From contig NC_090792.1 in assembly GCF_040054535.1 (NCBI RefSeq), positions 2,807,001-2,871,000 on the forward strand: a stretch of DNA of 64,000 nucleotides. Reading direction: 5' to 3'. The stretch comes from Antennarius striatus (Eukaryota > Chordata > Actinopteri > Lophiiformes > Antennariidae). The position numbers and the translations under genes are program-made. Position 1 is the stretch's first letter, and every line of letters starts with the position of its first letter. Below are positions 1 through 11,215 of the stretch, piece by piece. The notes under the pieces were generated by a model that ran no database searches, had not been told where the DNA came from, and worked only from the letters and a program-made list of their open reading frames with translations.

Positions 1-202
1 TTAAGTTTCACTGGGTCATGGAACCAGGAAACAGGTAAGTGCGTTAGCTTAGCTCCCCGGTGTTGTTAGCAAGCGATCTCTCATTGTCCTTGACGATTGT
101 CAGGAAACAGCTTTAATTATATCCTGTCCGTAATTGTCTGCTGTTGTCTCCATTTAATTTAAATTATTTGCTATGTTTAACGGCTGTCTCAATTGGATCA
201 GC

Positions 203-600
203 TCATGTAGTGTTAACATAATGAGCTACGGAGTCATGTGGAGATAGTAGCTCCACGATTAGCGCAGAGAAATAAAAAGTTATTAACAAAAGAGGCAAAA
301 ACGACAAAAAAGTGAAATACTTAGTCACAAAGTTACTGAAAGAAAGTTCCTGACCATGTCGATCGATCTGACGCTGGAGCACATATAAACAATACGCATG
401 CAAACCCAACGGGGGAGGGAGGTGTTGACAGAGAGAGCTCAGAGGCACGCCCATTAACACGGATCGTTTCAGGGGGGAATATTCAATTAAAGATACTGAG
501 GACCACAGATCAGTTTGGGACAAGACATTTCAAATACAGTGTAGTTGGACATCTGGCAGCTGAATGATATGAATTTAAAAAAGCATCATATGGGACCTTT
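203..600 (-). repeat. Dispersed repeat copy, related to 21570-22025
   Basis: Read on the reverse strand, this stretch matches the forward strand of 21570-21770. Shared blocks include a TGAAACG-TCTGTGTTAATGG-like block, a GAGCTCTCTGTC block and a CAGATC(A/G)ATCGA block in the same order. The edge near 600 (ATGGGACCTTT) resembles the AATAGGACCCCTT edge at 22005-22022. The 106-codon open frame on the reverse strand lies inside the repeat and has no recognised domain, so it is not called a gene. The class is unknown; a non-autonomous DNA transposon is possible. Confidence 0.5.
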
Positions 601-781
601 AACCCCAGCATTCAGGGCATGCACTATCCTCGTGCTGCCATTTCATCATTTTCTTGTTTCATTTAAATCATTTTTCAACCTGTGTATCCACTTAAATAAA
701 GTGTTACTTGTTTGCTGACTGTAATTGAAATTAAGTAAATTAATTTTCAAATTTCCCAGTTTGGGATTAATAAAATCTATG

Positions 782-946
782 CATCCATCCATCCATCATC
801 CATCCATCCACCCATCCATCCATCCATCATCCATCCATCATCCATACATACATACATACATACATACATACATACATACATACATACATACATACATACA
901 TACATACATACATACATACATACATACATACATACATACATACATA
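782..946. repeat. Compound microsatellite (CCAT)n then (CATA)n
   Basis: About 65 bases of imperfect CCAT/CATC units run directly into about 100 bases of nearly perfect CATA units. The open frames on both strands here are repeat artefacts. Confidence 0.97.
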
Positions 947-1708
947 AGTTGGCTATTTCCACAAAAATTTGTCTGGAAACTCTGAAGATGTTCACAAACT
1001 TATGCCTGAGAACAAAAGCTTTGTCATTGTAGTACACTACATCTTAGATTTGCAAGACATTATTCTAACTGTATCTGCCCCTCTTCAAAGGGCCCAAAGC
1101 AACATGTGATGTCTATTAGCATTTGTTCATTCTGAGTTTGAAGTGAATTTATCAACCGACCAACACAAAACACAAGTTTCTCTTTATTCTCTTGCCCACA
1201 TTGGATTTCCACTCAAGACTGTCCAGAGAGATTAGCTTAGTTCTGGCAGCTTTACCTAAAATTCTGTGCCGTTTTTCTTTCCAGGCCACGCAACATTAAG
1301 ACATTAAGATCAGACGAATGCACAAGTAAAGCCAACAAGAGCAGAGATGAAAAAGCTGCTTTGTGTCACATGTGGACCTTGATTTCAGTTTATTGAGTTT
1401 GAGACACAAAGTAATTTTATAGAATGAAGGGAGGGAAGTGAATGTCAGCAACAACACAGGAAAGCTCTCACATCTTTGCAACTTATGGATAAAAAACAAA
1501 ACGAATGAAAATATGTAGAGTGGAAGAAACACATGGACTGAATCAGAGAGAGAGAGAGAGGGAGGGAGGGTGAGTGGTTGAGCGATAGAAAGCTATAAAA
1601 GTACCATTAAGCCTCAGCCTTGATTGCTCTACAATTAAATGGCCATTTTCTTTGCCTACATAGACGAGGTTGGTAACTTCACTTTAGCAGTTGGTTTAGT
1701 TGGTGAGT
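947..1708. other. No gene seen
   Basis: AT-rich unique-looking sequence with a short GAGA run near 1545-1570. No splice-bounded exon or domain was recognised on either strand. Confidence 0.5.
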
Positions 1709-1712
1709 GCGT

Positions 1713-1776
<64 letters not shown>

Positions 1777-1802
1777 GCGCGTGCGTGTGCGTGTGCGTGT
1801 GT
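1709..1802. repeat. (GT)n microsatellite
   Basis: A long GT tract grading into GCGT units at its 3' end. The open frame over it (poly Cys-Val) is a repeat artefact. Confidence 0.97.
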
Positions 1803-4800
1803 ATGTGTAAAACCAAGCCATTAGTTCTTTGGTCTTAGTGTTTTTACTATACACTCACACAGCAGGGTGCCAAGTTCCAGAAGCCTGCCAAATTGGTTTC
1901 AGGTCAAAATCTGTTAATTAAATAAAGACTTGAATAATTCATAGCCCAGTCTCTGTAATCACAGTACACATATATAGTAACACAAGCAGTGGATACATGG
2001 ATGAATCATAAATAGATAGATGACAGACAGACAATGATAGATGTTAAAACACGAGAGGAAAGTGTTCATCTGATCACAGAGGAAGAGATCTGCTGTGGGG
2101 GTGGGCAGGGGTTTTATTTGAAGTTTGTGATTGTTCAGATTTCCTGTAGTTGATTGTGTAATTGAAATGTTTTTCGATTTGCATTTTATATTTTCTTTTG
2201 ACAGCAGCAGAGGTACAGTCTTATGACTTCTTGTTAGCCAGAGGAGTGGCTAATAGATTAGATCAGTTCTCCCACATGGCACCGGGTAAAGCTGTCCATT
2301 TTATTGTATAGAATGTAATTTTGTCCACATTATCGTTCGGGTTATGAATGCAGATTGGGCGGTTACCACGACTGATTGCAACAGGACACCTGTCATCTGA
2401 TACATTGCTAGATATACCTCACAAAATCTAGTATACCCAAACATGTTCTTGTTGTAAAGAAAAACCCTTATACAAAATGATTAATTCTTGTTTTCTCCAT
2501 CCCTGAGTCAATTGATAGATTCCCCCAAGCCCTTGTATGTCATATATCATGATACATCAATGTAGGTGGGAAGTGGGGCCTCAAATATTGGACTGCATCA
2601 ACAAATGTGAGTCCTCCAAAGCTAATTTTCTATGTCAATAACGTGTGGAACTGGAGTGTTGCTGGAGTAGAGCAGACGCGAACAGGCCAATCAAACACAT
2701 GCTACAACACCTCATAAAACAATCCATCCAAATCTAATCATGCAAACAGAATAACTCTGGTAGTATTATCATTGCAACACAAAGAGAGTAATTTCTATCG
2801 TATTGAGTTTTTCTAAATTTTTCTAAAGCAATACTTAGACATTTGGCTGACTTTCAGTGACGAAACTGTTGCCTTTGACTCATTCTGTAAAAAAAGGAAA
2901 TTCTTCCATCTATTTGATAATAAATTTGTTTATGACACCTTTTTTTGTGTGGTTAGGTCAACCCAGGTAATTCAGAAACAGGGATTTGACAGGCACAACA
3001 GCAAGTGGACTGCAGTGTTTCAAGATGTCAAGCCTTCCACAGTCCCCTGGGAGTCCTTGTCTCCGTTTTATGGGAATCCCTGCTGCTCAGGCCTGCATCC
3101 ATCTCAGCATGACACAAGGAGAAAGCAGAAGCAAAGACAAAGTGTATATCATTTAGGTAAGTCATTTTGGGGTCTACTCAGGTGGAGTGAGTACCTTTGA
3201 GACATGGTTCATTGCTGCTAGTCTGGTTCTAACAGGACTGATGTCTGATATCTGTCACTCGTCTCAGTATCCCCTTCATTTTGCCTGACAGGTCCATTGC
3301 AGAAGTGAGTTCACCTTCTTCTAACAATGGCTGAAAAAAAAATACCCAAATCATCTACCTAAAACAGTGAAACCATGAATTATAGCTAAAATATTTGAGA
3401 CTTATAAAACCAGTGTGTTGGCTCATGGAGGACTCTTGATTAACTTTTAATTAACTGATTTCAAGTCAATGTTTTGTGCCAAAAAAAAGAAAAAAAATCA
3501 AGGTTTTGGGTCACCATCTATGTAAGGAGGAGCTCAGGAGGTTGCACAGACTGCTACTAAAGTCCACTTAGAATCAATTGATTCACCAGTTAGACTTATA
3601 TTACAATGATAATGACCTCCTAGATTGCTCATTGTAACAGTCACTAATATTAAACATTTATTTTTTTTCTTGCAATTTCTACTCTATTGTTACTAAATTG
3701 TAGACCTATTTATGTTAGTCATGACCCATGGGGAATATTACAATTGTACCTATTAGCATTACTTATTCATGCTATTTAAAAGCTCCAAACATGTTTAAGT
3801 GTTTATTAGGTGTGCTTAATGCTATTTACCTCTCATTCTTACCTTTTTACCTCACATTTCTGGGAGTCCAGTCTCATTCGCAGGTTATCTGACTTTGAGA
3901 ATTTTGTCACAACCTTGTGAGTCTCATCCAAACGAAAAAGCCATCCCTGCGTGTCTGGATGTAACCCAATGTTTTAATGGAAACTCACATCATTATAAGA
4001 TGAGTAGTGAGCCTGGGCAATGTTATTAAGTTAGAAAGAAAAGTACCATGATATTGGTATTCAGATATTGGATTTAAAGGTTTGGGTTGCCCACAAATTT
4101 AACAGAGGAATTTGGTATTATGAAGTTAGTATGAGAATGACAACATTTAAATAATTCAATCTTCAGTGCCAGATAATAGAAGCTAGTTCTCCCACTGTCT
4201 AAAGTAGAAGAGCTTGTTGGCAAACTTTGTGAACAGCTTGCTTCAGAGGACGTCAGGCTCCTTTTCCTGTTTGCATAATGAAACCAGACAGCAGCACTAA
4301 TGTGAGTGTGACAGTTGCTGCAATTACATTAGAGAAGAACTATTTAAGAGGTTCTTAAATGTCCCAGAGAGTGAGGTAGAATCCAATTCAACTACCCATT
4401 TCACCATGTGTGAGCGCGACTCAAGTATGTTCATTTGCTGAACAACTCGTGGTCAGTCTTGTTACTGACAGTTTCCAGAACGTCATGTACCTTTAACAAG
4501 CTATTTATTTTCTTCCCACAACAACAACAAAAAAATCTGTCTGAAAAAGATGGAGATATTTTCCATTTCCTTCTGCATGTTTTAAGGCGTTTTAACAGGG
4601 ATGTCAATGTAAAATACACAGAGGCCCGAAAAAACAGATTTGCTTCAAGCAAACCGGACTGGTTCAATGTTTATTAAAATATATTGAAATGATTGCACAT
4701 AGCCTGTTGAACCAAGACTGTTTTTATTTAATAATTAAATGAATGAAGCAATATTTTCTCATGGCTTTGTCAGAAATTTCAAGTGAAAACATTTTTCAAC

Positions 4801-4860
4801 ATGCACACAGACAAAAACAAACGTCCTTGAAAGAACAATCACATCTTTGTTCCTGTTTCT
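1803..4860. other. Non-coding stretch with two weak exon-like windows
   Basis: Mostly AT-rich sequence. Two windows have an acceptor, an open frame and a donor (2205-2285 and 2957-3156), but their phases do not fit each other and neither product is recognised. An 80-codon open frame at 4435-4677 is also unrecognised. No gene is called. Confidence 0.4.
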
Positions 4861-4867
4861 GAAACAT

Positions 4868-5275
4868 TTAATGGTGCCCTCTGAGGTTATATTCTTTCAT
4901 TACAGCTAATCTTTCTCCACACGGACTACACACAGGTTTGTCTTTTACCTCCGTGAACATGTACTCTGACTCCCACCTGGCTTGAAACCCCCTGCTCTCA
5001 GCATCCACCTTCCATTTAGCCATTTGTGAGGAGGGGGGTAGCTGAAAGTTGACCTCTGCTTTGACTGATGATGAATGCAGTGCAGCTGCAGTGACTTTGC
5101 AGGTTACAGTTGCATTATGGGGCATGTAGTGTTGGTGCCTGAAAAAAATACCAGCTGCCAAACACCAGCAGCTGTGTGCGGCCTGGTTCTAATAGCAATT
5201 AAATATAATCCAGGGGGCCATAGATTACTCACACATGCGCCGGATCCGGCCCTCGGGCCTTGACTTTGACATATG
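4868..5275 (-). mobile_element. hAT-type transposase N-terminal fragment (BED-like finger)
   Basis: The reverse-strand frame contains KWKVDAESRGFQARW, then YMFTEVKDKPVC with a CxxC pair, then a VMKEYNLRGHH block. This is the arrangement at the N-terminus of the hAT/GTF2IRD2-like transposase group: a conserved leader, a CxxC half of a BED-type zinc finger, then an N-L-R-x-H motif. The frame stops right after the first His positions, so the finger and the catalytic domain are missing. The edge near 5245-5275 (GGCCCTCGGGCC) may be transposon end sequence. The family is recalled from general knowledge and was not searched. Confidence 0.55.
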
Positions 5276-5318
5276 TGCTCTAAGGTATCTCATTCTGTGT
5301 GGATTCTCATGTGCTTTC

Positions 5319-6060
5319 TCAAGCAGGTTTTCTTTGTGAAACTTTTGCCACACGTTTAAAACTGTGAGGCTTCTCCCCTGTATGGATTCTCATGTGGTCA
5401 GTCAAGGTGATTGTATGTCTGAAATATTTGCCACATGTTTGACAACACAGTTTTAATCTTTCACACACTGTGAGGCTTCTCCTCGTGTGGATTTTCATGT
5501 GCCGAATCATGTTTGCTTTCAATGTGAAATCTTTCCCACATGTTTTACAACTGTAAGGCTTCTCCCCTGTGTGGATTTTCATGTGCTTAGTCAAGCTTGG
5601 TTTCACTTTGAAATCTTTTCCACATGTATTACAAATGTGAAGCCTCTCCTCTGTGTGGATTCTCATGTGCTTTGTCAAGCTTGACTTCACTGTGAAATCT
5701 TTTCCACATGTTTTACAACTGTGAAGCCTCTCCCATGTGTGGATTTTCATGTGCTGTTTCAAGTTTGATCTCTTTGTGAAACCTTTCCCACATGTTTTAC
5801 AACTGTGACACTTCTCCCATGTGTGGATTTTCATGTGCTGTGTCAAACTTGATTTCTTTGTGAAATCTTTCCCACATGTTTTACAACTGTGAAGCCAATT
5901 CCTTGTGTTGATTTTCATGTGGTGTATCAAACGTGATTCCTTTGTGAAATCTTTCCCACATGTTTTACAACTGTAAGGCTTCTCCCATGTGTGGATTCTC
6001 CTGTGGGGAGTCAAGCCAATGCTTGTTTTGAAATCTTTCTTACATACTTTAAAATCGTAT
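5319..6060 (-). CDS. C2H2 zinc-finger array, 3' part of a ZNF gene with frameshifts at both ends
   Basis: Reverse-strand frame encoding seven canonical C2H2 fingers of the form (Y/H)SCKTCGKDF...L..HMKIHT, so the product would be a DNA-binding nuclear protein. The linkers are mostly variants of HTxEKP/HTWEKxH. Before finger 1 lies a degenerate finger (about 6060-5990) whose first Cys is Phe (YDFKVCKKDF). The linker before the seventh finger is abnormal (RRSLTVCERLK). After it, the frame enters an eighth finger read out of phase (SFKRVAKVSQRKPA, stop at 5319). The correct finger (CGKSFTKK...HMRIHT) is in another frame ending at 5290. The first ATG in the frame lies at 6012-6014, but the array really continues upstream. 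It is separated from the acidic N-terminal part (6082-6515) by a frameshift in a TAGG repeat. It belongs to the large multi-copy fish ZNF family; it may be a pseudogene or an allele with a slipped repeat. Confidence 0.75.
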
Positions 6061-6093
6061 GGCTGCCTACCTATCTGCCTACCTACCTATCTT
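6054..6093 (-). repeat. Short TAGG/CAGA tetranucleotide repeat inside the ZNF exon
   Basis: On the reverse strand the sequence reads about ATAGGTAGGTAGGCAGATAG then GTAGGCAGCC. The N-terminal frame hits a TAG here. Removing one TAGG unit would put the N-terminal frame in register with the finger frame through this segment (frame arithmetic done by hand). Confidence 0.8.
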
Positions 6094-6515
6094 GGATTGA
6101 AACAGACACTCAATCTCAACATTTTTTCTGTTTGTTTTCCCTCTCTCATCATGGCTGACGGATAAATGAGAGGTGTCAGACATCAGCAGGTGAATGTTTG
6201 CTGCTCCTACCACAGAGCTTATGACCGGCAGGTTGACAATAGACTCTGTCTGTGCTGCACCATCTTCAGCTTTTATGTACAGAGTCTGATCTTCACAGTA
6301 GTCTTTTACCTCAGAAGTAGTAGTCAACATAACGGCATCAGTCTCCTGCTTCAGTACAAGGTGCTCTACCTCCTGACTGCCGTGGAGTTCCTCTTTCACG
6401 TGTAGAACCTCTGGGTCCTCTTGCTTCATACTAGACTTCAGGTCCTGGTTCCAGAGCTGCTGGTCAGCAGGAACCTCCACCTCCTCCTCCTTACAGACAT
6501 GATGCTGTGGGTGAT
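6082..6515 (-). CDS. Acidic N-terminal region of the same zinc-finger gene
   Basis: An acceptor (pyrimidine-rich tract then AG at 6517-6516, reverse strand) opens an exon reading DHPQHHVCKEEEVEVPADQQ, followed by LKQEDPE-, VKEEL- and VLKQET-like acidic repeats. This pattern is typical of the exon just upstream of the finger array in teleost C2H2 genes that lack KRAB. The frame runs to a stop at 6079-6081 inside a (TAGG) repeat, while the fingers follow in a different frame. No upstream coding exon was found between 6574 and 6980. The ATG at 6573 is upstream of the likely acceptor, so it is not taken as the start. Confidence 0.65.
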
Positions 6516-6573
6516 CTGGAGGGACAACAAAAGGAGTATCACGCTTGTTGGTGCAGCAGTGCAGCTCCCTCAC

Positions 6574-6980
6574 TAACCTAGGACCTGAAGCTCTTTTGCT
6601 CTCAACACAGGAAGTCAGAAATAAAAGTCTTCAATCCAAAATTCTTCTTCACGACCATTTACTGAAGAGCTTGAATTCATACAGTATACAAGAAATTAGG
6701 AGTTTTTACTTTTCTAAATAAACAAACTGAAATTCAGTATAGCATGTGTAGGTCAACAGACTGTGTTACTACAAGGTCCAGTGATTTCTGATGTTTTGCG
6801 GGGTTTCCATTATTATATACTGAATGTGACAGCCAATCAAAGAGTATAAAACAGCATCCAAATCATCAATGGTTGACTAATAAAAGCTCCACAATGCAAA
6901 TGCGACACAGCATTTCCCAATCTAGAAAACAGTGGAACTTGAACAATGGTAACATGAAATCATTAACGGTCAGTTAGATA
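6574..6980. other. No gene seen upstream of the ZNF exon
   Basis: AT-rich sequence. I looked for the expected 5' coding exon of the reverse-strand zinc-finger gene and did not find a convincing one. Confidence 0.4.
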
Positions 6981-8090
6981 GGACTTAAACTACAACAGTG
7001 CTGATCCCTTAATACCAATGATTTTGTCCAGTGGTTTCAATAGAATATTGTAGTCAACTGTGTCAAAAGCTGTGCTAAGATCTAAAAAAATCAGTAAAGA
7101 AACAAGTCCTCTCTCTGAAGAGGTCAGTAGGTCGTTGCTAACTTTGACAAGTGTCGTTTCCGTTCTATGATGCTCCCTAAAACCTGGCTGGAAATTCTCA
7201 AATAAGCTGTTGGATTTAAAGAAATCACATAACTGATTAGCAACTATTTTTTCCAAGATCTTAGGTAGTGGGAGATTTGATATAGGTCGATAATTATTTA
7301 GAACATTAGGGTCAAGGTTGGGTTTTTTGAGAAGGGGCTCGATTACAGCTACTTTAAAGGACCGTGGTACATATCCTGTTGATAATTTTTTTTTCTCTGA
7401 TGAGCAGGATCTTATTATTGAAGAAATTCATAAAATCATTGCTGTGGAGACTTGATGGGATACTAGTCTCAATACACACTGTGGTTCTTTGTCAGTCTGG
7501 ATACCGTATTGAACAAGAACCTGTGGTTGTTTTAATGATGAATAATAGGTTGCTCTAGCAGAATGAGGTGACTTCCTGTTTTTATATAAGCTGTCCTGCC
7601 AAACTGAATGGTGTTCTCCTAGTTTAATAGAGAGCCATTTCCTCTCAAGTTTTCTGGTATGCTGCCTTAATTGTGTGTGAATTAAACCAGGGAACTCGCG
7701 TCCCCTGTTTTGTGGTCTTAATTTTTTGTGGAGCAATTAGATCTAAGGTCTTTCGCAGAGAGTCTGTTGTATTATCAACAAACTCGTAAATTTGAGATGG
7801 ACTAACATCAACTGTGTTTGGAAAATAACCCGCTGTGGATTAAATTAAGCACACTTGGGATTTTTTCCTTGAATTTAAAAACACCATGATCTGATAAATA
7901 TCCAGTATTAACATTTTTGGCAGGAAGGGAATTATACAATAGCCGTATATCAAAAGTTATCAGGTAGTGGTAAGAGAGGAAAGGATTTTGCGGAAAAATG
8001 AGTAGCTCTTCAATTTCCATCCCAGGACTAAATCCACAGAATGTTTGCATTTTTATTTTTTTATTGACTATCAATCTGAAGATGTTTTAC
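6975..8090 (-). mobile_element. LINE relic (L2/CR1-like reverse transcriptase), several frames
   Basis: Read on the reverse strand, broken frames give, from 8075 downward, an endonuclease-to-RT linker and then the start of the RT domain. That start contains VIEPLLKKP, NNYRPISNLP, LEKIVANQLCDF, GFREHHRTETTL and LLIFLDLSTAFDTVDYNILL. The F-x-D-x-S-x-A-F-D-T-V-D motif is the RT catalytic palm motif A. The piece ends before the YxDD motif, and frameshifts separate the blocks, so it is a dead 5'-and-3'-truncated copy. The clade assignment is from memory of fish L2-like elements. Confidence 0.75.
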
Positions 8091-8102
8091 TTTCTGTGCG
8101 AG

Positions 8103-8245
8103 GGCAGCACGGTCGAGCAGTGGGTAACACTGTTGCCCCACCCAGAGTTTCCCCTGCCTCATGTCCTTAGTCAGCAGGGATAGCCTCCAGCTAGCCGCGA
8201 CCAGCTACAGCGGATGAAGTGGCTAGAAGATGAATGAATGAATGA
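8103..8245 (+). repeat. Short SINE-like copy (GGGCAGCACGGT head, ATGAATGA tail)
   Basis: Starts with GGGCAGCACGGTCGAGCAGT and ends with GGATGAAGTGGCTAGAAGAT and ATGAATGAATGA. These are the two ends of the repeat seen full-length at 57297-57669, with the middle deleted. Confidence 0.6.
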
Positions 8246-8754
8246 CTTCTGTGCAGAATATTACATATGAATGCATGTGTCTGAGTCTCTTGACAGATCT
8301 CTGTCACATAATAGGTTCCTAGCTGTTACCCCCAAAATTAAGCCCACAAGCAAAAATTAATTTAAAAAAAAACAAACTTCTTTTGAGAGATTCTTTGGGA
8401 AGGGGAAGAAGCCAAATGAGGAGACAGAAGCACCTACAACTTCCAAGAACACAATATCTGCATTCAAAAGACAACATCAGGAGTCCTACTTACAATACAG
8501 GTCCATCCTTAAAGGTGAATTCCCTGCCTTGAGCCCGCTCCATGGAATATATGGTGTTACATGAGTCACTGAAGCCTTAAAAACTGCTTCAGCACTGGAG
8601 ATCAAAGCTCTAAAGCTTAAACACGAAGCTATGAAGTTTTTGAAAGGAAAAACCGTAAACACGAAGGGCTGAAGCAATTACTGATGGCCACCACGTCAAC
8701 AAATGTGAGCGCACTGAGTGTCATACTTAGTGGCTAAGCGTATTCCTAAATTGA

Positions 8755-8886
8755 TGCTGCCCGTTCTGAGACTCACGGAATTTAGCGTACTTCCGGATGC
8801 CATCAGCCAATAGAATGTGCATACGGTATAACGTGACTACCTACTAAAAATCCATGATGTTGCGCGTGTTGATGATATATGTACTG
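8755..8886 (+). mobile_element. MITE fragment, TA-flanked family (copies at 20784, 54817, 63793)
   Basis: Contains CTGAGACTCACGG, CTTCCGGATGCC, CAGCCAATAGAATG and GTGACTACCTACTAAAAA in the same order as the longer copy at 54817-55130. It ends with GTACTG next to TA. No protein is coded. Confidence 0.6.
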
Positions 8887-8892
8887 TATAAT

Positions 8893-8974
8893 CTTCTTCT
8901 CCTTCCGGCTTTCCCCTTCAGGAGTCGCCACACCGAATCAGTTGCCTTTATCTAACTCTGTCTTCTGCAAAGTT
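8893..8974 (-). mobile_element. 3' tail of RTE-like LINE
   Basis: The reverse complement reads TGCAGAAGACAGAGTTAGAT ... TGTGGCGACTCCTGAAGGGG AAAGCC ... AGAAGAAG. It matches the 3' end of the LINE at 24990-25075. Only about 80 bases remain. Confidence 0.6.
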
Positions 8975-9835
8975 GTCATGTCATGTTTTTCTTGAACAAG
9001 CTGAGCTTGATGATGATTTTATTCATATTCTGCTATATCTAATCTCCTTATCAGCTGAGAAAATCCAGAGAACAGGAATCCTGTTACTAACTAACATCTC
9101 AGTTCATGGGTCCAGCATGTTTAAGTGATCTATAGAGACTGGCACCTGAAACATTTGACCCAGGATCAGTGGTGTCACAGTCACAGGATATTTGACCGTA
9201 TTCACGGGCCACAGTCGTCAAACTAGCATGATAATTTAATAAGGTGAGCATGCATAACCTGCCTCACATATAAGGACTAATATTAAGTCAACCAGTTAAT
9301 GGTTCACTATGAAAATAGGAATACTTTTTGTTAAATATCACATCTTTTTTTTTCTTTTGTCACACTTTGTATTGGGACATTGATGAGTAGAATGTGTTCA
9401 GAGACCAAGAGGATCCCTCTGCCTTCCAGAAGATGCCATCTGAAACCTGGTTGAAAGTTTTGATCAAGATTTACTGAAGAACCCTGCTTAAGGCAATGTG
9501 CCTCCTGTCTAGCAGTATTTATGAGCTCCGATCCAGGGACTGAATTGCATTTTATCTTTATTCAACAAATGAATCTGAATGTAGATTGAAGCGAGTTAAC
9601 ACCCAAAACGGCTGTGCTGTGAAAATGAGATCAAGAGATGTTGATCCTAGTCTATGATATAATGGTCCATTGTGTTCTTCATACAAACGTCACTGTCTTG
9701 TTTTGATTGACCACAAAACAAGAGAGAAACAGAGAATAACTGGAAAGGAATTAATTTGCAGCAATCTACACTTATTTCAAGACCTCCACATCTCCATAAT
9801 ACCACTGGAGACATCACTGCAGCACTTTGCATTTC

Positions 9836-9925
9836 AATCAATCAATCAATCAAGTTTTATTTATATAGCGCTTAATCATGGCAGCAGACATTTCAAAGTG
9901 CTTTAACAGACAGAGAAACCCAACT
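9836..9925 (+). repeat. LINE-tail-like repeat (ATCA)n with TTTATTTATATAGCGCTT
   Basis: (AATC)n followed by AAGTTTTATTTATATAGCGC and AAAGTGCTTTAACAGAC. This is a very common teleost interspersed-repeat end. The family is not assigned. Confidence 0.5.
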
Positions 9926-10084
9926 GAACTGAATTTGAAAAGGTTTACTCCAGTTTGATCACATGGTTTCAATAATACTGAAAAACTAATACAGTATTAA
10001 CTATATTACAAACATACATGGGTCTCTCATCTTCTAGAAATCCTGTAGGAAGTTTGTATGTGAGCTTATATGCATAAATCAATT

Positions 10085-10513
10085 GGGGCGGCAGTGGCTC
10101 AGCGGTAGAGCAGATGTCCTGTAGACAGATCGCCCCAACCATCGGCGGATCGAATCCCGCTCCCGCCAGGACATCCTCGGAGGGAGTGTAAGCTGACGGT
10201 GGGAGGTGTCAGCTCACCTCCCAGCCACTGCAGAGGTGCCCTTGAGCAAGGCACCGTCCCCACTACAAGCTGCTCAATTGGGGCGCGTTCCTGAAGCCGC
10301 CGCCCGTCTCTCTGCCTCCCTATGTGTGATGTTTGATGTGTGTACTAACGCTAACTGCATGCTTACAGGCCCCCCTGTGTGCTGTGTTTCACGGGGCCTG
10401 TGTATACACTGACTGCCGTTAAAAACTAACACAAAGACCATATAAAAATATACCTGAGTGACTGTGTAATTTCCCCCCGGGGATTAATAAAGTGTACTTC
10501 TTCTTCTTCTTCT
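10085..10513 (+). mobile_element. tRNA-derived SINE
   Basis: The head GGGGCGGCAGTGGCTCAGCG resembles a tRNA 5' end with a pol III A box (TGGCTCAGCGG). A B-box-like GGATCGAATCC follows about 60 bases later. The body has CCCTTGAGCAAGGCACCGTC and the tail AATAAAGTGTAC with (TTC)n. Related copies lie at 20195-20515 and 63381-63760. Confidence 0.75.
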
Positions 10514-10654
10514 AAATCATGACCACTTACTTAAAATGCAGTATTTTGAAATTGTAGTATTTTTGCCTGTGTTTACTTTTATTAGCCCATTTCTACCTTT
10601 CGTAAAGGTGTGAATTTATTCATTTGATGAATATAGAAGAGGCCAATTTGATTC

Positions 10655-10928
10655 CTTTCTGTGTGGAGTTTGCACGTTCCCACCATGTCTGTGTGGGCTC
10701 TTTCCGGATTCTCCAGCTTCCTCCCACCTCTGAAAACATGCATGTCAGATGAATTGATCGGTTCCAATTGCCTGCGTGCGTGAGTGGTTGTTTGTCTTTT
10801 GTGTGGCTTCGCGGTGCACCAGCGACACGTTCGGAGTATCCCCCGCCTCTTAACTAGGATAGGCTCCAGCAACCTCTGTGTCCCACTAAAGTGGACGAAA
10901 CAGTTTGGAAAATGGATCGATGGATGGA
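10655..10928 (+). repeat. SINE-like repeat, same family as 57297-57669
   Basis: Contains GTGTGGAGTTTGCACGTTCC, TGTCTGTGTGGGCTCTTTCC, TTCCTCCCACCTCTGAAAAC and GTATCCCCCGCCTCTT. It ends in GGATCGATGGATGGA. The open frame on the other strand is a shadow of the repeat. Confidence 0.65.
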
Positions 10929-11019
10929 ATTAAGAATGCCAAATGTAATCAGAGTAAAAACTATTTTTTGTCTTGATCTTTTCAATCACTACCAGTGGAT
11001 TTATGGCAATTAGAATCAG

Positions 11020-11215
11020 AATCAGTTTATTGCCAAGTACGGTAAAATTTACCACGCAAAGAACTTGACGCGGTGTCGGTGCATTAGAAGGTGGAAGAGA
11101 AGCAATAAGGAATAATAAGGAATAAGGGGAAATAAAAAAAACTATTTACAATTTACATCAAGGTGAGGTATATGGTTGGTGTTTACAGGGGGGGAAAAAA
11201 AAAAAAAAAGTCCAA
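11020..11215 (-). repeat. LINE/SINE 3'-end-like repeat
   Basis: AATCAGAATCAGTTTATTGC followed by AAGTACGGTAAAATTTACC resembles the reverse complement of common fish non-LTR tails. A poly-G/poly-A run closes it near 11190-11210. Confidence 0.4.

Noticed and set aside
203..523. 106-codon reverse-strand frame with a hydrophobic stretch
   Set aside because: It lies in a dispersed repeat shared with 21570-22025 and shows no domain or splice context.
725..1037. Open frames on both strands over the CCAT/CATA repeat
   Set aside because: Tetranucleotide repeats lack stops in these frames; the products are monotonous (HPSI, YIHT, CMYV).
10085..10170. A genuine tRNA gene
   Set aside because: A and B boxes are present, but the sequence does not close a cloverleaf cleanly and continues into a SINE body with a repeat tail, as do the copies at 20195 and 63381.
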